DNA of 64,000 nt, taken from contig JBBRAH010000010.1 in the NCBI GenBank assembly GCA_038206985.1, forward strand, positions 16,420 through 80,419, written 5' to 3'. The stretch is from CAXMST01 sp038206985 (GTDB taxonomy: Bacteria > Actinomycetota > Thermoleophilia > Solirubrobacterales > 70-9). Below the pieces are notes generated by a model, which ran no database searches, had not been told where the DNA came from, and was given only the letters and a program-made list of their open reading frames with translations. The position numbers and the translations under genes are program-made. Below, piece after piece: positions 57,803 to 64,000 of this stretch; the stretch's first letter is position 1; every line of letters starts with the position of its first letter.

Positions 57803-57866
57803 GCCGGCCGGGCGGCTGATCCGCGCCTCATCCGGCTTCCTGCATTCCCCGAACCCGCTCAGGTCA

Positions 57867-57872
57867 TATAGT
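57867..57872 (+). promoter_or_regulatory. -10-like hexamer TATAGT before the 2-oxoglutarate dehydrogenase fusion
   Basis: TATAGT lies 44 nt before TTG 57917. The context CATATAGT is the same as at 51097-51102. The leader in between has no strong ribosome binding site, only AGG close to the TTG. Confidence 0.4.
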
Positions 57873-57916
57873 GGGCAGGAGCGACGCAAACGACTCAGAA
57901 CGGGCCAACCAGGCGC

Positions 57917-60900
57917 TTGTCACCCACCGCAACCCAGCAGATCGAGATGCCCGCCATGGGCGAGTCCGTGACCGAGGGGACGGTACTCGAATGGCACGTC
58001 GCCGAGGGCGACACCGTCAGCGAAGGCGACACGATCGTCGAGGTCTCTACCGACAAGGTCGACGCCGAGGTCCCGGCACCGGTGAACGGGACGATCACCA
58101 AGATCCTCAAGGGCGAGGACGAGGAGGTCAAGGTCGGCGAGGCGCTGTGTGAGATCGAGCCCGGCGAGGGCGGCAGCTCGAACGGAGCCGGCGGCGATGA
58201 TGTCGATGCAGACGAAGACTCCGGCAGCAACCTGGTCGAGGGCACGGGTGAGGGCGACGCCGACCTCGGCGGCGGCGCTGACGCCCCCGCCGAGAGCGAA
58301 GACGGCGGCGACTCTGCCGACGAGGGCACCGAGATCGAGGTGACGATGCCGGAGATGGGCGAGTCGGTGACCGAGGGCACGATCCTCGAGTACCACGTGG
58401 CGCCCGGCGACAGCGTCAGCGAAGGCGACACGATCGTCGAGGTCTCCACCGACAAGGTCGACGCCGAGGTGCCGGCACCGTCTTCAGGAACGATCACCGA
58501 GATTCTCAAGGCCGAGGACGACACGGTCGCGGTCGGCGAGACACTGGCCAAGATGACGACCGGAGCCGGAGCCGGCGGCAGCAACGGGGCCTCCGCGGAG
58601 GGAGCCGGCGAGGAGGCGAGCGGCACCGACGATGCGGACGCAGATGCGGACGTTGACACCTCAGGACGCGCAACGCCACTGGCCCGCCGCGCGGCGGCTG
58701 CAAAGGGCATCGACCTCGCCTCGCTGAAGGGCACCGGCGAGGGTGGCAAGGTGACCAAGGACGACGTGCTCAACGGCGGCGGCGCCTCCAGCAACGGCGC
58801 CGACGCGGCGGACGCCAAGCGGCTCAAGGGCCCGGCGGCGAGCCTCGCCAAGGCGATGGACCAGAGCCTCACGATCCCCACCGCGACCTCCTTCCGGACG
58901 CTGCCCGTAGACACGATCTGGGCCAAGCGCAAGGCGCTCAACGGGGCGCTCTCCGAGCGCGGCATGAAGGTCTCCTTCACCCACCTGATCGCCTGGGCGA
59001 TCGTCGAGGCCGGCCGCGAATGGCCGGTGATGGGGAGGGCCTATGCCGAACAGGACGGCAAGCCGCACGTGATCGAGAATGAGCACATCAACCTCGGCAT
59101 CGCCGTTGACGTCGAGAAGAAGGACGGCTCGCGGGCGCTGATGGTGCCCTGCGTCAAGGGCGCCGACACGCTCGACTTCAAGGGTTTCCACGCCTCCTAC
59201 GAGGACCTGATTCGCAAGACCAGGGAGAACAGCCTCACCGCCGACGACTTCCAGGGCACGAACATCACCCTGACCAACCCGGGTGGCATCGGCACGGTGG
59301 CCTCCGTGCCGCGCCTGATGAGCGGCCAGGGCACGATCATCGCGACGGGCGCGATCGCCTACCCGCCCGAGTGGGCGCACGCTGCTCCGGACAAGCTCAA
59401 GGCAGTCGGGGTCTCGCGGATCATGACGATGACCTCGACCTACGACCACCGGATCATCCAGGGAGCGGAGTCGGGCAACTTCCTGAAGATGCTCGACGAG
59501 CTTCTCCAGGGCGAGCACGAGTTCTACGAGAAGGTCGCGACCAACCTCGAGGTCGATGCGGCGATCGTCTCCACAGTTCACCCTGAGTCGGCCTCCTCGC
59601 CGCCGCTCGCCGCCGCCGCGACCGGCGCCGCGGTCCCCGCCGCCGCCGCCTCGACCGTGTCCGCGGACCCGGATCCAGAGCTCATGCAGGCCGTCCAGGC
59701 TGCGACCTCCCTGCTCAAGGCGTACCGCACCCACGGGCACCTGGCCTCGAATCTCAACCCGCTAGGTGGCGACGGCAAGGGCGACCCTGCGCTCGAGCCC
59801 GAGAACCTCAACCTGACGCCCGAACTGATGGGCAAGATCCCCGCTTCGATCCTGCGCATCGGCGTCGAGGGCGAGACCCTGCTCGATGCCTTCCCGCGCA
59901 TGCGCGAGGCCTACTGCGGCACGATCGCCTACCAGATCGAGCACCTCTCCTCGCACCAGCAGCGGATGTGGCTGCGCGAGATGATCGAGTCCGGCAAGCA
60001 CCGCCGAGCACTCGGCAAGGAGGAGAAGCGGAGCCTGCTGAGCCGCCTGATCGAGGTATTCCAGTTCGAACGCTTCCTGCAGAAGGCTTACCTCGGTCAG
60101 AAGGTGTTCTCGATCGAGGGCCTCGACGCAACCGTGCCGATGATCGACGAGGTCGCGACGATCGCCCGCGGCGAGGGCGCCGACGAGGTCGTGATCGGCA
60201 TGGCCCACCGCGGCCGGCTCAGCGTGCTGGCACACAACCTCGGCCGCTCCACCGAGTCGATCATGGCCGAGTTCGAGGGCGCCAAGGCTCTCGATGCGGT
60301 CAAGCGCACGCAGGCGCTCCGGCACGGCGGCACCGGCGACGTCAAGTACCACCACGGTGCCGAGGGGCTGTTCGAGACGGCCGAGGGCGACATCAAGGTC
60401 CGCATGTACCCCAACCCCTCGCACCTCGAGTTCGTCGATCCGGTCGTGACCGGCGCGGCTCGGGCTGCCCAGACCGGCCACGCGGGACCGCGCCTACATC
60501 ACGATCACCACCTCGCGGTACCGGTGCTCCTGCATGGCGACTCAGCGTTCCCCGGCCAGGGTGTCGTGGCCGAGACGATGAACCTGCAGTCGCTCGACGG
60601 CTACGCCACCGGCGGCACGGTCCACATCATCACCGACAACCAGGTGGGCTTTACGACCGATCCGCAGGAGAGCCGGTCCACCCCGTACGCGGCCGACATG
60701 GCCAAGGGTTTCAACGTCCCGATCATCCACGTCAACGCCGACGACGCCGAGAACTGCATCGCGGCGATCCGCCTCGCGATGGCCTACCGGCGCGAGTTCC
60801 AGCGCGACGTCGTCATCGACCTGATCGGTTACCGCCGCTACGGGCACAACGAGACCGACGAGCCCGCCTACACCCAACCCGAGATGGCGGCCCAGATCAA

Positions 60901-62281
60901 GAAGCACCCGCCGATCAGCGAGCTCTACGCCAAGACGCTCGGTGAGGAAGGTGTGATCGAGGCCGACGAGGCTGAGCAGGACGGCGAGGAGCGGCGCGAG
61001 GAACTGAGCTCGATCCTCAAGGAGCTGAAGGGCAAGATCGAGCGCGGCGAGTTCGAGGATCCGACGCTGACCGGCACGGGCACCGGCGAGCTCGACCGGA
61101 CCCGGAGCCCCGACGTGGAGACGAAGGTCTCCGAGAAGCGGATCCGGACGCTGAACGACGAGCTGATGAACTTCCCCGACAGCTTCTCGCTGCACAAGAA
61201 GCTGCGCAAGCCGCTTCTCAAGCGCCTGGAGATCCTCGACGACGGGCCGATCGAGTACGGCCACGCGGAGTCGCTGGCCTTCGCCTCGCTGCTCACCGAG
61301 GGGACCCACATCCGGCTCACCGGCCAGGACGTCGAGCGCGGCACCTTCTCCCATCGCCACCTCGTCCTGCACGACGAGAAGACCGGCCTCACGTACGCGC
61401 CAATCCAGAACCTCTCCGGCGCCCTCGCCCCATTCGAGATCCACAACAGCCCCCTCTCGGAGACTGCCTGCCTGGGCTTCGAGTACGGCTACTCGGCCGC
61501 GAGCTCCGAGAGCCTGGTCCTCTGGGAGGCCCAGTTCGGCGATTTCGGCAACGGCGCCCAGGTGATCATCGACTCCTTCATAGCCTCGGCCGAGTCGAAG
61601 TGGGGCCAGACGACCCGCCTGACGATGCTGCTCCCGCACGGCTACGAGGGCTCCGGACCAGAGCACTCGAGCGCCCGCATCGAGCGCTTCCTGCAGCTCG
61701 CCGCCGAGGGCAACATGCGGCTCGCCAACCCGACCACCGCCGCGCAGTACTTCCACCTGCTGCGCCGTCAGGCCCGGATCCAGAAGCCCCGGCCGCTCGT
61801 GGTCTTCACGCCAAAGGGCCTGCTGCGGCTCGGGGCGGCGTCGTCGGAGCTCAGCGATCTCACCGAGGGCTCCTTCCAGTTCGTCCTCGACGACCCGAGG
61901 GCGGCAAACCGCAAGAAGGAGATCAAGCGGTTGATCCTCTGCTCCGGCAAGGCCTTCTACGACCTCGACGGCCACGACCGGCGCGAGGACGCGGACAGCG
62001 TCGCGATCGCCAGGGTCGAGCTGATCTATCCCTTCGCCAAGAGCCAACTCCGCGATCTGATCGCGAGCTACCCGAGCCTGGACGAGATCATCTGGCTCCA
62101 GGAAGAGCCGAGGAACATGGGCTGCTGGTCAGTGATGTCGGGGCGCATGCCGGAGCTCGTCCCCTCCGGCGTCGACTTCCGCTACATCGGTCGCCCCGAG
62201 CGCGCCAGCCCCTCCGAGGGCTACCCGGCCGCTCACCGCTCCGAGCAGGAACGAATAGTTCTGACTGCTTTGACGGGCTGA
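57917..62281 (+). CDS. kgd: Fused 2-oxoglutarate dehydrogenase: lipoylated E2 (two lipoyl domains) joined to E1
   Basis: Protein of 1454 aa from TTG 57917, with no ATG or GTG in frame after the upstream stop at 57869. Domain order: lipoyl domain 1 (lysine K47 in STDKVDAE), lipoyl domain 2 (K180 in the same motif), E3-binding domain at about 251-285 (RATPLARRAAAAKGIDLASLKG), E2 catalytic domain at about 305-545 with STYDHRIIQGAESG (His511), then a complete thiamine-diphosphate E1 from about 590 with YRTHGHLASNLNPLG, GMAHRGRLSVLAHNLG, HGDSAFPGQG near 874 and the C-terminal region ending IGRPERASPSEGYPAAHRSEQ. Mycobacterial Kgd and corynebacterial OdhA carry a lipoyl-less E2 joined to E1; this protein has its own lipoyl and E3-binding domains. 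It oxidatively decarboxylates 2-oxoglutarate to succinyl-CoA in the TCA cycle, with a lipoamide dehydrogenase supplied from elsewhere. Confidence 0.93.
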   Translation: MSPTATQQIEMPAMGESVTEGTVLEWHVAEGDTVSEGDTIVEVSTDKVDAEVPAPVNGTITKILKGEDEEVKVGEALCEIEPGEGGSSNGAGGDDVDADEDSGSNLVEGTGEGDADLGGGADAPAESEDGGDSADEGTEIEVTMPEMGESVTEGTILEYHVAPGDSVSEGDTIVEVSTDKVDAEVPAPSSGTITEILKAEDDTVAVGETLAKMTTGAGAGGSNGASAEGAGEEASGTDDADADADVDTSGRATPLARRAAAAKGIDLASLKGTGEGGKVTKDDVLNGGGASSNGADAADAKRLKGPAASLAKAMDQSLTIPTATSFRTLPVDTIWAKRKALNGALSERGMKVSFTHLIAWAIVEAGREWPVMGRAYAEQDGKPHVIENEHINLGIAVDVEKKDGSRALMVPCVKGADTLDFKGFHASYEDLIRKTRENSLTADDFQGTNITLTNPGGIGTVASVPRLMSGQGTIIATGAIAYPPEWAHAAPDKLKAVGVSRIMTMTSTYDHRIIQGAESGNFLKMLDELLQGEHEFYEKVATNLEVDAAIVSTVHPESASSPPLAAAATGAAVPAAAASTVSADPDPELMQAVQAATSLLKAYRTHGHLASNLNPLGGDGKGDPALEPENLNLTPELMGKIPASILRIGVEGETLLDAFPRMREAYCGTIAYQIEHLSSHQQRMWLREMIESGKHRRALGKEEKRSLLSRLIEVFQFERFLQKAYLGQKVFSIEGLDATVPMIDEVATIARGEGADEVVIGMAHRGRLSVLAHNLGRSTESIMAEFEGAKALDAVKRTQALRHGGTGDVKYHHGAEGLFETAEGDIKVRMYPNPSHLEFVDPVVTGAARAAQTGHAGPRLHHDHHLAVPVLLHGDSAFPGQGVVAETMNLQSLDGYATGGTVHIITDNQVGFTTDPQESRSTPYAADMAKGFNVPIIHVNADDAENCIAAIRLAMAYRREFQRDVVIDLIGYRRYGHNETDEPAYTQPEMAAQIKKHPPISELYAKTLGEEGVIEADEAEQDGEERREELSSILKELKGKIERGEFEDPTLTGTGTGELDRTRSPDVETKVSEKRIRTLNDELMNFPDSFSLHKKLRKPLLKRLEILDDGPIEYGHAESLAFASLLTEGTHIRLTGQDVERGTFSHRHLVLHDEKTGLTYAPIQNLSGALAPFEIHNSPLSETACLGFEYGYSAASSESLVLWEAQFGDFGNGAQVIIDSFIASAESKWGQTTRLTMLLPHGYEGSGPEHSSARIERFLQLAAEGNMRLANPTTAAQYFHLLRRQARIQKPRPLVVFTPKGLLRLGAASSELSDLTEGSFQFVLDDPRAANRKKEIKRLILCSGKAFYDLDGHDRREDADSVAIARVELIYPFAKSQLRDLIASYPSLDEIIWLQEEPRNMGCWSVMSGRMPELVPSGVDFRYIGRPERASPSEGYPAAHRSEQERIVLTALTG
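58015..58080 (+). repeat. Near-identical DNA of lipoyl domain 1
   Basis: This 66-nt stretch around the lipoyl-lysine codon is repeated at 58414-58479 with about two mismatches, an offset of exactly 399 nt (133 codons). The identity at silent positions is higher than for the rest of the two domains, consistent with recent duplication or gene conversion. Confidence 0.8.
58414..58479 (+). repeat. Near-identical DNA of lipoyl domain 2
   Basis: Second copy of the 66-nt segment at 58015-58080, covering the motif VSEGDTIVEVSTDKVDAEV and its lipoyl lysine. The linkers on either side are unrelated in sequence, being Gly-, Ser- and acid-rich. Confidence 0.8.
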
Positions 62282-62303
62282 GGACGCCGCTGACTCTGTC
62301 ACC

Positions 62304-62348
62304 GGCCGGCTTATGTGCTGGCGCACACTGCGCCGGCCTCTTCCTCGC
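62304..62348 (+). terminator. Possible terminator after the 2-oxoglutarate dehydrogenase fusion
   Basis: GGCCGGC (62304-62310) pairs with GCCGGCC (62332-62338), with an inner stem TGTGC and GCACA. A pyrimidine-rich TCTTCCTC follows. The T-run is weak, so termination may be partial. The hairpin starts 23 nt after the stop codon. Confidence 0.5.
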
Positions 62349-62431
62349 CAGCGACGCCCTCAGCCGCGTCAAAGATCCCGCAACCGGGTATGACGGTAGA
62401 AGCCTCATAAAAGCCAACGGAAGGACTGACT

Positions 62432-62860
62432 ATGCCGACACGTGATGGACATGCGCGCTGGGAAGGCGGGCTCGCGAGCGGCTCGGGAACGATGAAGACC
62501 GACAGCGGCTCGGTGGAAGGTGCATACTCGGCCGGCTCGAGGTTCGAGGACGCCGAGGGAACCAACCCCGAGGAGATTCTCGGTGCTGCCCACGCCGGCT
62601 GCTACTCGATGGCCCTGAGCCACATCCTCGAGGAGAGCGGGCATCCTGGCGAGTGGGTCGAGACCACCGCCAAGGTGACCGTCAAGCAAGTCGATGACGG
62701 CTTCGTGATTCCGTCGATCGAGCTCGAGACGAGGGCCAGCGTCCCCGGCATCGATCAGGACCACTTCACAAAGCACGCCGAGGAGGCCAAGGTGGGATGC
62801 CCGGTCTCCAGGGCCCTGGCAGGCCTGGAGATCTCGCTCACCGCGACATTGGTGGAGTAG
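62432..62860 (+). CDS. OsmC/Ohr family peroxidase
   Basis: Protein of 142 aa from ATG 62432. The redox cysteines are C57 in GAAHAGCYSMALSHIL and C123 in KVGCPVSRALAGL, spaced as in OsmC. It would reduce organic hydroperoxides at the expense of a dithiol, often lipoyl proteins and lipoamide dehydrogenase, so its position behind the lipoyl-containing dehydrogenase fusion is suggestive. OsmC rather than Ohr is favoured by NPEEILGAAHAGC, but the subgroup is not certain. Confidence 0.9.
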   Translation: MPTRDGHARWEGGLASGSGTMKTDSGSVEGAYSAGSRFEDAEGTNPEEILGAAHAGCYSMALSHILEESGHPGEWVETTAKVTVKQVDDGFVIPSIELETRASVPGIDQDHFTKHAEEAKVGCPVSRALAGLEISLTATLVE

Positions 62861-62906
62861 GCGCACGGCGGCGGTCCGGCCTCGAACCCGGGCCGGCCGC
62901 CGACCG

Positions 62907-63518
62907 TCAGCCGCGGTGGAAGCCGGCGATGGCGGTGAAGATCCCGGCCACCGCCTTCTTGGGATCGGACGCCCGGGGACTGCCCCAGGCGACGCCGATG
63001 CCGATCTCCCGTGCCTGGCGGTCGAAGAGGATCGCCCGGTGGTTGGAGCTTGCGAGCCATGCCTTGACGATCCCTCGCGCTGAAGCACGGCGTCCCTGGC
63101 GCCAGCCGATCGCCTCCCCGTACCCGTAGCTGCAGTTGCTGCAACCCGGGTAGCCGACCGTCCGGAGCCGTTTGGGGAGCGAGGGTTCCCCGGGACATTG
63201 GTGGGATATGCAGTTGGTGCGTTCCCCGTAGCGGGAGTGACGCCGCGCCGCCTTGCGCAGGCGACGGTTGATGCGTAGCGGCTTCAGACCGGCCTTCTTG
63301 CGGCTCCGGTTGACCAGGCAGCGGATTGCCTTCTCAGCCTGCATCGTCCTGATCTCGAACGCGATCGCACTCGAGTTCTTGCACGGTGCGGCGGTCGTTG
63401 CCTGGGTGGCGCTCGAACCCCGCGAAGCCGACAGTGCCAGGACCAGCAGTGCGAGCGCGGCCGGCAGGACCGCTGCAACCCGCACCGGCGACAGTCCCGT
63501 CTCGCGGTGAAACCTCAC
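62907..63518 (-). CDS. Secreted CAP/SCP-domain protein
   Basis: Protein of 203 aa from GTG 63518. A signal peptide (VAAVLPAALALLVLALSAS) precedes the CAP domain, with AIRCLVNRSRKKAGLKPLRINRRLRKAARRHSRY, GEAIGWRQG, IVKAWLASSNHRAILFD and IGIGVAWGSP. The canonical His and Glu residues that form the metal site are present. Several cysteines (C46, C67, and those around SHQCPG, GCSNCSYG) suggest disulfide bonds in an extracellular protein. Function of bacterial CAP proteins is largely unknown. Confidence 0.87.
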   Translation of the reverse strand: MRFHRETGLSPVRVAAVLPAALALLVLALSASRGSSATQATTAAPCKNSSAIAFEIRTMQAEKAIRCLVNRSRKKAGLKPLRINRRLRKAARRHSRYGERTNCISHQCPGEPSLPKRLRTVGYPGCSNCSYGYGEAIGWRQGRRASARGIVKAWLASSNHRAILFDRQAREIGIGVAWGSPRASDPKKAVAGIFTAIAGFHRG

Positions 63519-63654
63519 GAAGACAACATCTCAGATCCGCGCGAGATCCTCAACTGTGAGGCTTGAGAGGAGTGCGAAGGCCCCGGCCGCCGTTGTCTGT
63601 CAGCGACCGGGGCCTGTCGCGGCACCCACGGGGAGAGATATCGGGTACCGGGCT
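63519..63654. other. 136-nt gap
   Basis: Lies between the minus-strand CAP gene start and the stop of the minus-strand zinc-ribbon gene. No gene, hairpin with a T-tract or repeat was recognised. It probably carries the CAP gene promoter. Confidence 0.4.
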
Positions 63655-63861
63655 CTAGGCGAGCACCGCCCTGGTAACGGTCGCCTGCGCCATGTCCGAA
63701 CCGCAGCTCGGACAGGACCTCAGATCGACCCAGGACTGGCGCTCGAAACCGCAATCCGAGCAGTGGTAGTGGCGCTCGCGCCCAACAGTGCGACGAGCTT
63801 CCCGGACACGGGCTACTGCCCGCTTGCCGATTCTCGTGTTTTGGGAGGAAGAACTGTTCAT
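63655..63861 (-). CDS. Small zinc-ribbon protein
   Basis: Protein of 68 aa from ATG 63861. Two C-x2-C pairs in HYHCSDCGFERQSWVDLRSCPSCGSDM form a zinc ribbon. The N-terminus is basic (RIGKRAVARVREARRTVGRERH), so nucleic acid binding is possible. A GGGAGGAAG ribosome binding site lies upstream on the minus strand. No partner gene is evident before the window end. Confidence 0.7.
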   Translation of the reverse strand: MNSSSSQNTRIGKRAVARVREARRTVGRERHYHCSDCGFERQSWVDLRSCPSCGSDMAQATVTRAVLA

Positions 63862-64000
63862 GGCTGTGAAGTCTGCCGCTCGGCGGGCCCTGCGCCCATG
63901 GACGACGGTCCAAGGATCCGGCCCGGCCGTTGTACGGGCGGTCGGGGGTCGGGACGGGCCGACTTAGCGCCGCGGCGAGCCGAGCAGACCGTTGATCTAG
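63862..64000. other. Right-hand edge, no gene recognised
   Basis: The last 139 nt contain no credible reading frame with a start or conserved motif on either strand. An antisense-type minus-strand frame is open through it but continues over the zinc-ribbon gene and has low-complexity composition. The upstream promoter of the zinc-ribbon gene should lie here. Confidence 0.4.

Noticed and set aside
60542..62047. Minus-strand open frame (501 codons) opposite the E1 domain of the dehydrogenase fusion
   Set aside because: Antisense shadow without motifs; the plus strand encodes a complete E1.
1..64000. tRNA, rRNA, tmRNA, CRISPR arrays, complete insertion sequences
   Set aside because: I looked for cloverleaf arms with TTCRANY, regularly spaced direct repeats and transposase motifs, and saw none. 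A dedicated search (tRNAscan-type and covariance models) would be decisive.

Overview
The window is high-GC DNA (roughly two thirds G+C by eye) with densely packed, short-spaced genes, many GTG and TTG starts and actinobacterial gene types: a 2-oxoglutarate dehydrogenase E2-E1 fusion, a Sat/CysC/siroheme-reductase sulfur set, paired FadE-like acyl-CoA dehydrogenases, AbiEi/DUF559 proteins and an acyl-CoA carboxylase. I read it as a chromosomal segment of an actinobacterium, most likely Thermoleophilia/Solirubrobacterales. That placement is inference from gene content, not from a marker gene. No rRNA, tRNA, CRISPR array or insertion sequence was seen.

Layout. 0-4.4 kb: end of an unidentified gene, an ABC-2 polysaccharide exporter (ATPase and permease), a sulfotransferase and a glycosyltransferase, together a surface-glycan locus. 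4.4-12.2 kb: a degenerate HD-GYP/GNAT fusion, an acyl-CoA carboxylase beta subunit, another glycosyltransferase-like protein, a Gfo/Idh/MocA oxidoreductase, a GT4 glycosyltransferase, an ornithine-cyclodeaminase-family enzyme and a small protein that may be a carboxylase epsilon subunit. 12.2-16.5 kb: a membrane Ser/Thr kinase with a shortened C-lobe, a dodecin, and assimilatory sulfite and APS reductases. 16.5-20.1 kb: an accessory strip of small genes (DUF4160/DUF2442, HIRAN, AbrB-VapC, RelE-Phd) whose gaps carry a recurring hairpin. 20.1-30.5 kb: FAD monooxygenase, lipoprotein metallopeptidase, sat-cysC, membrane proteins, a beta-lactamase-fold hydrolase, a PHP phosphoesterase, an Rrf2 regulator, a twice-frameshifted TauE/SafE exporter and the tail of an S15/CocE hydrolase. 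30.5-33.5 kb: an acyl-CoA dehydrogenase, an APH-type kinase and a HAD hydrolase side by side, the three activities fused in animal ACAD10. 33.5-43 kb: a large membrane protein, a DEAD-box helicase, a LuxR-type ATPase regulator, a PfkB kinase and citrate synthase. 43-49 kb: small unknowns, a probable heteromeric acyl-CoA dehydrogenase pair, an AbiEi/DUF559 protein and an ADPS-like flavoprotein. 49-56 kb: a flippase-like membrane protein and a lipid-modifying group (extended SDR, ferredoxin reductase, desaturase, double SDR). 56-64 kb: zinc-ribbon proteins, photolyase, a full-length lipoylated E2-E1 2-oxoglutarate dehydrogenase fusion, OsmC and a secreted CAP protein.

How the genes work together. 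Sulfate is activated by Sat; APS can go to CysH and the siroheme reductase for cysteine synthesis, or to CysC for PAPS, which could feed the sulfotransferase beside the glycan exporter. The Rrf2 regulator next to TauE is the obvious candidate to control the sulfur genes. Citrate synthase and the E2-E1 fusion are TCA-cycle enzymes. Several acyl-CoA dehydrogenases, the acyl-CoA carboxylase and the desaturase group indicate extensive acyl-CoA and lipid metabolism. Many genes have a -10-like hexamer only 6-8 nt before the start codon, suggesting that leaderless transcripts are common here.
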